Source: an uncultured Eubacteriales bacterium (GTDB taxonomy: Bacteria > Bacillota > Clostridia > Oscillospirales > Oscillospiraceae). Taken from it: a DNA stretch of 64,000 nt. Location: contig ONCI01000001.1 in assembly GCA_900316255.1 (NCBI GenBank), forward strand, positions 1 through 64,000. Reading direction: 5' to 3'. Numbering within the stretch: the first letter of the stretch is position 1; each line of letters begins with the position of its first letter. The translations under genes were made by a program, and so were the position numbers. Positions 25,451-32,668 of this stretch are shown here, piece after piece. Under the pieces are notes generated by a model that did not search any database, had not been told where the DNA came from, and worked only from the letters and a program-made list of their open reading frames with translations.

Positions 25451-26338
25451 TCATTCATTCCGCGTAAGCTGCCACAAGCTGAGCTGTCCGAACGGCTCCT
25501 TTTCTTCGAAGCGGTGCAGGTATGCGAAGATCTCGTCGTTATCGTGCATGATCCCGCTTTGCTCGCAGGTGTGATGAAACAAGCTCATCAGCTCATCGCC
25601 GCGCGGACTGGGGACCTCGTAGCGGTCTCCGTATTCCCGGATATAGCGCTCCTTCAAGCCGGGGAAATGCCTGTCAAGCTGTCGATAGAAATACTCACGG
25701 CTGCCGTCGCGAAGCGTCATCCCCATTCCAAAGCAGATCACGCCGCGCACCTGAGCCTCTATACACATCCGAAGGATCGACGCAATGTTCTCGCGGGTAT
25801 CGTTGATATAGGGCAGGATCGGACACAGCCACACGACGGTGGGAATACCGTTATCGCGCAAGGTTTTCAGCGCCTCGAACCTCTCTTTTGTCGAGCAGAC
25901 ATGCGGCTCGATGATCCTGCACAGGCTTTCATCCGCTGTTGTCAGCGTCATCTGAACAACGGCTTTGGTCTTTTCATTGATACGTTTCAGGATATCCAGA
26001 TCTCTGAGCACACGGTCGGACTTTGTCTGCAGCGCGACGCCGCAGCCGTATTTCTCGATGATCAACAATGCTTTTCGCGTGTATTCTGTTTTCAGCTCCT
26101 GCGGGATGTACGGATCGCTCATGGAGCCTGTCCCGATCATGCAGCGTTTTCTCTTGCGGCGCAGCGCGTCTTCCAGCAATGCAAGGGCGTTTTCTTTGAC
26201 TTCGATATCCTCAAAAGTGTGATCCATCCGATAGCAGCTGCTTCTTGAATCGCAGTAAATACATCCATGCGTGCAGCCCCGATAAAGATTCATTCCGTTT
26301 TGAGAGGATAAGATCCCCTTTGCTTTCACATAATGCAC
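25451..26338 (-). CDS. Radical SAM protein, SPL/Rv2578c-like
   Basis: The CxxxCxxC cluster motif is at residues 22-29 (CTHGCIYC) directly after NLYRGC, a placement typical of the SPL-type radical SAM group (spore photoproduct lyase-like proteins and the Rv2578c family). Further family segments are IGTGSMSDPYIPQE, LQTKSDRVLRDLDIL, VQMTLTTAD and WLCPILPYINDT. True spore photoproduct lyase has a different C terminus, so DNA repair is only a possibility and the substrate is unknown. Upstream and downstream genes are unrelated small enzymes of the island. Confidence 0.82.
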   Translation of the reverse strand: MHYVKAKGILSSQNGMNLYRGCTHGCIYCDSRSSCYRMDHTFEDIEVKENALALLEDALRRKRKRCMIGTGSMSDPYIPQELKTEYTRKALLIIEKYGCGVALQTKSDRVLRDLDILKRINEKTKAVVQMTLTTADESLCRIIEPHVCSTKERFEALKTLRDNGIPTVVWLCPILPYINDTRENIASILRMCIEAQVRGVICFGMGMTLRDGSREYFYRQLDRHFPGLKERYIREYGDRYEVPSPRGDELMSLFHHTCEQSGIMHDNDEIFAYLHRFEEKEPFGQLSLWQLTRNE

Positions 26339-26438
26339 AGCGTTCCCTCCGCCCTCTCAAGCTGCTGTTATCATAAACCGCTTTGTCATCAAAAGACTTA
26401 TACCGTAAGTATCCGTACGCAAATCCGATTTTTTGAAA

Positions 26439-27287
26439 TTACACTCCCGGTTTTTGATTCAGTACGCGTTCAAGCGCCACCCAGCCCAGGTATTTCGGAT
26501 GATCTCCGGTCAGCGCTGTCATCTTTTCGATTGCCAGATAGTCATCGACTCGAACCCTGTCCCACGCATGGATCACACGGCCGTCCCCAAAACTGATGCC
26601 GCAGTGGCCCCAGTTGACCGGACCGTTTTCGCTCGGACACAGGCAGTCATAGAATACGAACGCGCCTCGCTCCGGCACTCCGCCCTGCAGCGCGTCCTTG
26701 TACAGCTCGCAGGATTCCTTTGCGGAATCTCCGCCGAATACTTCGATCTGATTGCTGATTTCAAGTGCGTCCTCGATAAACGCAAGACACCAGCCGGCAT
26801 ACTCTGTGCTGCCAAGTTTGCTTTCAGCCCAGCGGATCATATTCTCTGTCAGTTTCTCCATGGGTTCGTTTTTTCTTTTCCGGTAAAAGACGAATCCATC
26901 CTCTTTCTTTATGATGCGATAGCCTAATCTTTTGTAAAAAGCATTTGTCCGCTCATTCCAACATGGGGTATCCAGATGAAACTCAGCAGCCCACGGGAAA
27001 TTCTTTTCTATGCAATCCATCAAGCGAATTCCGTAACCTTTTCTATGATAGATGCTATCAATAAAAATCCTGCCTATGTATACAATGGCAGCCCCGACCA
27101 AATCGTTTCCGATCATTGCCTGATACAAATGCCCCTCCCGGGCCATCTGTTGATGCCATTTGATCGAATCATATTCAGGGGGACAATCGCCTTTTATTCC
27201 GCCGACATTGACATCTGTTTCAAAAGCTCTGACAGACATAGCTACGATTTTTTCTATCTGTTCTGCTTCTGCTTTGATAATGTACAT
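26439..27287 (-). CDS. Fusion of GNAT acetyltransferase and NlpC/P60-like domain
   Basis: The ATG at 27287 (GGGAG seven bases upstream) starts a GNAT domain (residues 1 to about 140: HRKGYGIRLMDCIEKNFPW ... NERTNAFYKRLGYRIIKKEDGFVFY). After a short linker the C-terminal part (from MEKLTENMIRWAESKLG) is an NlpC/P60-like fold: catalytic Cys in YAGWCLAFIEDAL, His in NWGHCGISFGDGR and a further polar residue in VIHAWDRV. No signal peptide is present, so a cytoplasmic amidase or acyltransferase role is more likely than wall lysis. The combination is unusual and could reflect two genes joined by loss of a stop codon. Confidence 0.75.
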   Translation of the reverse strand: MYIIKAEAEQIEKIVAMSVRAFETDVNVGGIKGDCPPEYDSIKWHQQMAREGHLYQAMIGNDLVGAAIVYIGRIFIDSIYHRKGYGIRLMDCIEKNFPWAAEFHLDTPCWNERTNAFYKRLGYRIIKKEDGFVFYRKRKNEPMEKLTENMIRWAESKLGSTEYAGWCLAFIEDALEISNQIEVFGGDSAKESCELYKDALQGGVPERGAFVFYDCLCPSENGPVNWGHCGISFGDGRVIHAWDRVRVDDYLAIEKMTALTGDHPKYLGWVALERVLNQKPGV

Positions 27288-27319
27288 CCCACGACTCCCA
27301 CCTGTCTTGCACACTAAGA

Positions 27320-27550
27320 TTATTCCCTTGACTGTTGCACAGCGATCTCCAGATAACTGACAATTTGGGACTGTTCTGCAGCTTCCGATCCGTAATATCT
27401 TCCCTCATACCAGAGTTTAAAGCCGCCGTCAACATAAACAATGCAGCACTTTGGCAGGCTTACATCCTTTCCTTTGGGGCATACCTTTTTTCGGAATAGC
27501 AAATCCCATAATAGTCCAGAGTCTCCTTAATCCTCTTTTCCTCCAAGGCG
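27320..27550 (-). pseudogene. Small frameshifted coding remnant
   Basis: Two overlapping open segments on the minus strand read as one protein across a one-base shift near 27474: an upstream part IKETLDYYGICYSEKRYAPK in one frame and GKDVSLPKCCIVYVDGG...YYGSEAAEQSQIVSYLEIAVQQSRE in the next, ending at 27320. The upstream part overlaps the last codons of the nucleotidyltransferase gene. No family was recognised. It could also be a genuine small protein starting at a TTG at 27502. Confidence 0.35.
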
Positions 27551-28207
27551 TTCGATGCGTGCAAAAGCGCTTTGGCACCAGGTGAACAGGGAAGAGAAAG
27601 CCGGATCAAAATCATAACCGTCCGGCAGCTCTTCCATTTCCAAAATGATCCGGTCTTCCTCCGTAACCGCTTCCTTCAGATTCTTTCTGCTGAGGATGAA
27701 TTGCCCGCTTTCCAGAAAATGCAGATTCTGGATCAGGTAAAACACGCTTTTGCAGGTGCCGCGAAACCTGACGGCGTTCTTGTCCCTGTCTGCGTGGATA
27801 TAGCGGTGGCAGAGTTCGTGATACAGATTCCCCAGGCTCAGCTTGACATAGTTGATTTCGTCTTCCCGCGTCGCGGGCGGAAGATAATCCGTCAGTACGC
27901 CGACCAGGTCTTTCGTCGTCTGGCGCAGTTGGCATAGCTCCAGAGGATTCCAGCGCTTCATTTCGTCTTTCCCGCAGATGAAACCGCAGGATCTCTCGTA
28001 GAAGCCGATCCCTTTCAGGATCCCACGGTATGTATCCATATCCCGCACGGAGAACCCATCCAGGATCACCATAACGTCGATATCGCTGTTTTCATGCGCT
28101 TCTCCGCGCAGCCAGCTTCCCTGAAGCCCCATATACAGCAGCCTCTCTCCGAAAGCTGACCGACAGTTCAGGATCAGATCAGCCAGGTATTTGTCCAGAT
28201 CAAACAT
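27527..28207 (-). CDS. Nucleotidyltransferase-fold protein, aminoglycoside-modifying-like
   Basis: The nucleotidyltransferase motif GLQGSWLRGEAHENSDIDVMVI (about residues 27-48) gives GSxxRG and the metal-binding DxD (SDIDVMV). The remaining helical part contains HELCHRYIH and resembles small-molecule nucleotidyltransferases such as antibiotic-modifying enzymes, but no substrate can be assigned. The ATG at 28207 is preferred over a longer open frame because the motif then lies at normal distance from the N terminus. It lies in the island, 56 bp downstream of the HAD gene. Confidence 0.75.
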   Translation of the reverse strand: MFDLDKYLADLILNCRSAFGERLLYMGLQGSWLRGEAHENSDIDVMVILDGFSVRDMDTYRGILKGIGFYERSCGFICGKDEMKRWNPLELCQLRQTTKDLVGVLTDYLPPATREDEINYVKLSLGNLYHELCHRYIHADRDKNAVRFRGTCKSVFYLIQNLHFLESGQFILSRKNLKEAVTEEDRIILEMEELPDGYDFDPAFSSLFTWCQSAFARIERLGGKED

Positions 28208-28263
28208 TGCTGCTTCACCCCATAGCTCGCATTCCACTTGAATTCTGATGGCCCGTCTCTTTC

Positions 28264-28866
28264 TCACGCACCTGCAACGATCCTGCGAATGCTCTCCCAA
28301 TCGGCGCATCTTTGATAGTTTCTGTTGGGAAAAGCACATTCTCGGTTCCAGGGTCTGTCAAACACCAGGACCTTCAACTCCGGCAGGTGCTCGAAAAACC
28401 GGAAGGCCTTCGGAGAATCCTCAACGGCGTAATCAAACTTCATCCTGTAATAGTCTTCCAGTTCAAGGGTGCTGTTGCTGTTTTTGATAAAATGATCCCT
28501 TCCGTATTTGTTGAGACAGTACAGTCTGACGTTCTGAAGTCCATGCTCATCCAGCCAGATACGGGACGGCGCGTAAACGCTGGACGGGCGGCCGGTAATG
28601 ATCGACACTTCGTGCCCGCGGGAAATCCATTCGTTTATGGTCTCCGCAGCGCCCGGCGTCGCAGCATATGACAGCAGCATCTCCGGCTCGTGCGCCCGAA
28701 GCATCAACCGCTCGTATTGTTCCGCATCCAGATCAAAAGACCTGTCCAGCTCAAAATACTGCATCCGGTCATAAGGAACATGCTTATGGAACATTTCCAG
28801 CGCAAGCTTTGAGAGGGCCCTTCCTGTCTCGCACAGGCAATCGTCAAAATCAACATAGATACGCAT
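28264..28866 (-). CDS. HAD-superfamily phosphatase, 5'-nucleotidase-like
   Basis: The N terminus MRIYVDFDDCLCETG carries the HAD nucleophile motif (DxD), with motif II in SIITGRPSS and motif III/IV around KFDYAVEDSPKAF. The layout (helical cap between motifs I and II) matches deoxyribonucleotidase-like or uncharacterised 5' nucleotidase C-type proteins of about 200 residues. The substrate is not determinable from sequence. The ATG at 28866 directly precedes the motif. Confidence 0.78.
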   Translation of the reverse strand: MRIYVDFDDCLCETGRALSKLALEMFHKHVPYDRMQYFELDRSFDLDAEQYERLMLRAHEPEMLLSYAATPGAAETINEWISRGHEVSIITGRPSSVYAPSRIWLDEHGLQNVRLYCLNKYGRDHFIKNSNSTLELEDYYRMKFDYAVEDSPKAFRFFEHLPELKVLVFDRPWNRECAFPNRNYQRCADWESIRRIVAGA

Positions 28867-28901
28867 GATTTCGTGATCTCCCTTTCTCAAATGATCATAC
28901 T

Positions 28902-29441
28902 CTATAATTTGTATTCCATTTGGACGTCAAAGGGCTCCGCTGCAGCCAATTCCGCATTGATTTCTTCTGCAAAACTGCAGCCAAGTGCCCGGTATGCCGC
29001 CTGTGACTCTTTTGAGGAATGCGCCGAAATATACAGTTTGTCCGCGCCCAGCCGCCGGGCCTCTTCGCAGGCCAGGGAAAAGAGCCTCCTGCCGATGCCC
29101 TGACGCCTGTATTCCTCTGAGATCTGAAAACAAACCAGCTGCACATATCTTGCCGCGGCTCCGAATACACGGTGGGAGACGGTCGCAAACCCAATGATCC
29201 GCTCGCCGTCGAACGCGCCAAAGCCTGTCTGGTCAAGGCTTATAGAATGCGCCACGTCTTCTGCGATTTCCCGGCACTGCGCCTGCGACCAGTTTTCTTC
29301 ATAGACATTCGGTACAAGCTTCCAATCCTTGCCTATCTTTCTCCAGCACGCTGTAACCGTCTGGTGACGGACAAAAGCATCCAAGGAATGAGCTGTGAAA
29401 TTGTTGCTGTCCAATCTCTTGTATTGATAATGCATTCCCAT
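28902..29441 (-). CDS. GNAT N-acetyltransferase
   Basis: A 179-residue GNAT with the motif A region CFQISEEYRRQGIGRRLFSLACEEARRLGADKLYISAHSSKESQAAYRALGC. The N-terminal half (TVTACWRKIGKDWKLVPNVYEENWS) fits clostridial GNATs of unknown substrate. It is the second of three acetyltransferase domains in this island and is unrelated in detail to the one at 24848-25426. Confidence 0.85.
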   Translation of the reverse strand: MGMHYQYKRLDSNNFTAHSLDAFVRHQTVTACWRKIGKDWKLVPNVYEENWSQAQCREIAEDVAHSISLDQTGFGAFDGERIIGFATVSHRVFGAAARYVQLVCFQISEEYRRQGIGRRLFSLACEEARRLGADKLYISAHSSKESQAAYRALGCSFAEEINAELAAAEPFDVQMEYKL

Positions 29442-29486
29442 ATAGATTCTTTCCTTCTGACCTCTGTTTCCGGTTAGCCTTTGACA

Positions 29487-29702
29487 TCAGGATTTCCCCT
29501 GCACTTTTTCAAAATCCACCGTCTTTCCTTTGCGTGAAATCTTTCCCACCAGATATCCGTAATGCAGGAGTTCCTTCTTGGCGTTCAGGAAAGAGTGGTC
29601 GATCGGGAAACCGGCAATCCTCTCGATCTCATCAAAAGTCAGTTTAAAACGATCCGTACCGTTTTCCCTGATCCAATTCCATAACGATTCATATTTGCTC
29701 AT
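29487..29702 (-). CDS. DUF7662-like small protein
   Basis: A 71-residue protein, SKYESLWNWIRENGTDRFKLTFDEIERIAGFPIDHSFLNAKKELLHYGYLVGKISRKGKTVDFEK, matching from memory the small DUF7662 family (YxPLxxYL...LTFxEIExIxGxxLPxSA), whose function is unknown. It has its own RBS-like GAGAATGAG and lies between the GNAT and VOC genes. Confidence 0.65.
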   Translation of the reverse strand: MSKYESLWNWIRENGTDRFKLTFDEIERIAGFPIDHSFLNAKKELLHYGYLVGKISRKGKTVDFEKVQGKS

Positions 29703-29734
29703 CTCATTCTCCTGATTATAACGATATACACGGA

Positions 29735-30097
29735 TTATACGGGGGTGCCGACTTCAATGAGATTGCCGTCCGGGTCATAGAATCTGACGACCCGCTGTCC
29801 CCAGCTGTGCGTCGTCAGGCGATTGACAAATACCGTGTCAGGATAGAGCCTCTCCAGCTTCTTTACGAAGCATTCGATCTCCGGCTCTTCAAAATACAGC
29901 TCGCTATGATTGCTTTGCGGGATAACGCGCCTCCCCGTAAACCGCTCCCAGTATTTTTCTTCCTGGAGATACAGATGATCGGACAGTTCCATATTGCCGT
30001 CATTGTCCCGAATCAACTCGAATCCAAACATGTCCTGATAGAACTTCAAAGCTTTCCTGCAGCCTTTTACGACGATAAGGGTGCCTTTGTATTTCAT
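29735..30097 (-). CDS. VOC (glyoxalase/bleomycin-resistance-like) family protein
   Basis: A 120-residue single VOC domain: KGCRKALKFYQDMFGFELIRDNDGNMELSDHLYLQEE at the N-terminal half and VVRFYDPDGNLIEVGTPV at the C terminus with the usual metal-ligand Glu. Family members bind metals and act on glyoxals, antibiotics or other small molecules; the role here is unknown. It follows the phosphatidyltransferase gene after 43 bp. Confidence 0.85.
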   Translation of the reverse strand: MKYKGTLIVVKGCRKALKFYQDMFGFELIRDNDGNMELSDHLYLQEEKYWERFTGRRVIPQSNHSELYFEEPEIECFVKKLERLYPDTVFVNRLTTHSWGQRVVRFYDPDGNLIEVGTPV

Positions 30098-30140
30098 GGT
30101 TCGCTTTTCCTCCCAATCCGGCTCCTTATACTCCGAGCCG

Positions 30141-30629
30141 CTATGCTCTTCCCGTTCGGATGAAATGGCCTTCCTGAACGGCTGCGAAGCTTGCTGCCGC
30201 GCACACGACGATCGCGGAGTGTTTCAGCGGGAGAAACCGAATCGTCAGCGGCAGCAGAAACAGCAGAACGCCTGTCGCTTTGTTCATAAGCGAATGGACG
30301 GACACAAATCTCTTCTGTACGGCAAAACCGGAAATGATATTTACAGCCTTTATGAAAGCGATGATTCCGATCCAGGCATACAGCCATGTGGGAATACGCA
30401 GGATCGGGAGCAGCTTGATCAGGCATACAGCCACAAACACAAAGTCTGCAATCGTATCCAGCCTTGCCCCAAGCTCGCTGGCTGTATCTGTTTTTCTCGC
30501 CACGAGTCCGTCAAGCATATCAGACAAGCCGGCAGCTATGTAAAGCGCATAAAAGCCGGGAGAGAAGGCCGGACAGAAAAGCAGAACGATACTGCCGGCT
30601 ATTCTGAAAATCGTGATACTGTTTGCCAT
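30141..30629 (-). CDS. CDP-alcohol phosphatidyltransferase family protein
   Basis: A 162-residue polytopic membrane enzyme with the complete catalytic signature D-G-x2-A-R-x8-G-x3-D-x3-D, seen as DGLVARKTDTASELGARLDTIAD (about residues 39-61). It transfers a phosphatidyl or similar group from a CDP-activated donor to an alcohol. It resembles PgsA-type proteins but the substrate is uncertain. The ATG at 30629 is the family-like start (MANSITIFRIAG). It is the first gene of the leftward island and lies below a strong promoter with two palindromes. Confidence 0.85.
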   Translation of the reverse strand: MANSITIFRIAGSIVLLFCPAFSPGFYALYIAAGLSDMLDGLVARKTDTASELGARLDTIADFVFVAVCLIKLLPILRIPTWLYAWIGIIAFIKAVNIISGFAVQKRFVSVHSLMNKATGVLLFLLPLTIRFLPLKHSAIVVCAAASFAAVQEGHFIRTGRA

Positions 30630-30653
30630 GGATGAACTTCCTTCAAGATATAT

Positions 30654-30669
30654 GGGAACCTGTGTTCCC
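30654..30669. promoter_or_regulatory. Palindrome GGGAAC-N4-GTTCCC, SOS-box-like
   Basis: A perfect 6+4+6 inverted repeat containing GAAC-N4-GTTC, the core of the Gram-positive LexA/DinR box. It abuts the -10 of the promoter below it and would overlap the transcription start. LexA control is inferred only from the match. Confidence 0.5.
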
Positions 30670-30698
30670 ATTTTAGTGAACGATAGGTCACTTGTCAA
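30670..30698 (-). promoter_or_regulatory. Strong sigma-A promoter for the island
   Basis: Minus strand: -35 TTGACA (30693-30698), 17-bp spacer, -10 TAAAAT (30670-30675). A second inverted repeat, AGTGA-N8-TCACT (30675-30692), fills the spacer, so binding of a regulator there would block polymerase. Confidence 0.75.
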
Positions 30699-30730
30699 GC
30701 GCCTCCCGATCCTGAACGGGAAATGGAATG

Positions 30731-30763
30731 GAAAAATGGCATGACCCGAAGATCATGCCATTT
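30731..30763 (-). terminator. Intrinsic terminator after hutH
   Basis: On the minus strand an 11-bp stem (30753-30763 with 30734-30744) with an 8-base loop is followed by TTTTTC. A second GC-rich hairpin (30793-30809) lies between it and the hutH stop. Confidence 0.75.
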
Positions 30764-30830
30764 CCGGAAAACGAAAAGTCTTTCTTACGAGGGCCGCCCT
30801 TCAGGCGGCTCTTTTTTATGGGAATAAGTC

Positions 30831-32396
30831 TTATTCAAACGCGGGGACAAGCTCTTCCGCAATATCCAGCAGCTCGCCGGTGCGGACCATCCGCTCGATC
30901 TCCAGAATGTCCGGCCAGAGCTCCCGGTCCTGCTCCATGAAGGAGATTTTTTCCCGCACATGGGAGAAGATCGCCTCATGGACGGGGGAGAGGCCCTGCC
31001 CGTGGGTACCGAGCCTGCGGCGGATATCCACCGCCTGGCAGGCGGTGAGCAGCTCATAGGCCAGGACCGAGCGGGTGTTCTCCAGGATCTGGCCGGCCTT
31101 GCGGGCGGCGGTGGTACCCATGGAGACGAAATCCTCCTGGTTGGCGGAGGAGGGGATGGAGTCCACACTGGCGGGATGGGCCAGGACCTTGTTTTCCGAG
31201 GCCATGGAAGCGGCGGAATACTGGACGATCATGAAGCCGCTGTTGAGCCCGGCCTCGGTGGTGAGGAAGGGCGTGAGCCCGTTGGAGAGGGCGGCGTTCA
31301 CCATGCGCTCGATGCGGCGCTCGGAAATGCTGGCGAGCTCCGCGCAGGCGATGCCCAGAAAGTCAAAGGGCAGGGCCATGGGCTCCCCGTGGAAGTTGCC
31401 GCCGGAGATGACCGCCTCGTCCTCCAGAAACATGAGCGGATTGTCTGTCACGGCGTTCAGTTCGATTTCCACCCGGGAGCGGATGAACTCCAGCGCGTCC
31501 CGCACGGCGCCGTGGACGTGGGGCATGCATCTTAGGGCATAGGCGTCCTGCACCCGGTCCCCCCGGGCCCTCTGCAGGATCTCGCAGCCTTCGGTGAGGA
31601 GGCGCAGATTCTTTGCCACCCGGATCTGGCCCACCTGACCGCGGACCTGATGGACCCGGTCCTGGAAGGCATCCAGCTGGCCGGTGAGGGCCGTGAGCGT
31701 GAGGGAACCGATGAGATCCGCCATCTTTGCGGCGGCAATGGTGTCGTAGAGATGGAGCGCGCCCACGCTTGTCATGGCGCAGGTGCCGTTGGTGATGCCG
31801 AGACCCTCCTTGCTGACAAGGGTGTCCAGCGGCTGGATGCCGGCGCGGCGCAGGGCCTCGCCGCCGGGGAGCAGTTCCCCCCGGTAATAGGCCTGACCCC
31901 GGCCCAGCAGCACCAGGCCCATGTGGGAGAGCGGCGCCAGGTCGCCGGAAGCGCCGAGAGAGCCCTTCTGGGGGACCCAGGGCGTTACATGCCGGTTCAA
32001 AAGCTCCGCCAGGCGCTGGACCAGCACCGGGCGCACACCGCTGACGCCGGCACAGAGGGCGTTGGCCCGCAGCAGCATCATGCCCCGGACCTCTTCCTCA
32101 CTGTAGGGCTCGCCGGTGCCCACGCAGTGGCTGAGGATCAGATTGGTGGAGAGCTGGCTGCTCATCTCTTCGGGGACGGACACATTGGCAAAATCGCCGA
32201 AGCCTGTGGTGATCCCATAGGCCACCCGATCCTCCTGCATGATCTTCTCCGCCAGGTCCCGGGAACGGCGGATCGCCGCCAAAGCCTCCTCGGTGAGTCT
32301 GACAGGAGCCCCGTAACGGGCAACTGCGACAAAGTCCTCCAGCGTAAGATGGTGACCGTCCAGCGCAACCTCGGAAACGGTTTTTGCCTGGTCCAT
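30831..32396 (-). CDS. hutH: Histidine ammonia-lyase
   Basis: HutH deaminates histidine to urocanate through the MIO cofactor made from Ala-Ser-Gly, present at residues 149-151 in GSLGASGDLAPLSHMG. Other conserved parts are YGITTGFGDFA, NLILSHCVGTGEPY, RVQDAYALRCMPHVHGA, NAVTDNPL and GGNFHGEPMA. Length (521) is close to normal and no break was seen. It lies about 9 kb from hutU/hutI, on the other side of the low-GC island, with its own promoter and terminator. Confidence 0.95.
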   Translation of the reverse strand: MDQAKTVSEVALDGHHLTLEDFVAVARYGAPVRLTEEALAAIRRSRDLAEKIMQEDRVAYGITTGFGDFANVSVPEEMSSQLSTNLILSHCVGTGEPYSEEEVRGMMLLRANALCAGVSGVRPVLVQRLAELLNRHVTPWVPQKGSLGASGDLAPLSHMGLVLLGRGQAYYRGELLPGGEALRRAGIQPLDTLVSKEGLGITNGTCAMTSVGALHLYDTIAAAKMADLIGSLTLTALTGQLDAFQDRVHQVRGQVGQIRVAKNLRLLTEGCEILQRARGDRVQDAYALRCMPHVHGAVRDALEFIRSRVEIELNAVTDNPLMFLEDEAVISGGNFHGEPMALPFDFLGIACAELASISERRIERMVNAALSNGLTPFLTTEAGLNSGFMIVQYSAASMASENKVLAHPASVDSIPSSANQEDFVSMGTTAARKAGQILENTRSVLAYELLTACQAVDIRRRLGTHGQGLSPVHEAIFSHVREKISFMEQDRELWPDILEIERMVRTGELLDIAEELVPAFE

Positions 32397-32461
32397 AAAC
32401 CTGTGCCTCTTTTCTGATCAAAAATGATGCTATTGGAGAAAGAATCATTTTCAGCTTAACT

Positions 32462-32490
32462 ATTGTACATCAACGCCGGCGTAAAAGCAA
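32462..32490 (-). promoter_or_regulatory. Predicted promoter for hutH
   Basis: Minus strand: -35 TTGCTT (32485-32490), 17-bp spacer, -10 TACAAT (32462-32467), 66 bp upstream of the ATG. Confidence 0.6.
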
Positions 32491-32568
32491 GGAAAATCTA
32501 CTTTCGACTGTGAAAGTGCGGGGCCGAGGAGCGGGAACAGAGAGCGGGAAATTGCTTTGCGATTTCTG

Positions 32569-32597
32569 TTGAAATACTGCAGGAAAAATAGTATAAT
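32569..32597 (+). promoter_or_regulatory. Predicted promoter for uvrA-recD2
   Basis: -35 TTGAAA (32569-32574), 17-bp spacer, -10 TATAAT (32592-32597), 72 bp upstream of the uvrA ATG. No SOS-like palindrome was seen here. Confidence 0.75.
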
Positions 32598-32668
32598 TAA
32601 ACAGTTAATTTTCGAACCGACGCATTTTCGATTGCGGCCCGCAGATGGGCCGCGGCAAGGAGCACAGC

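Noticed and set aside
23787..30700. Integron or prophage origin of the low-GC island
   Set aside because: No integrase, attC-like repeats, phage structural genes or flanking direct repeats were seen; only compositional and functional hints remain.
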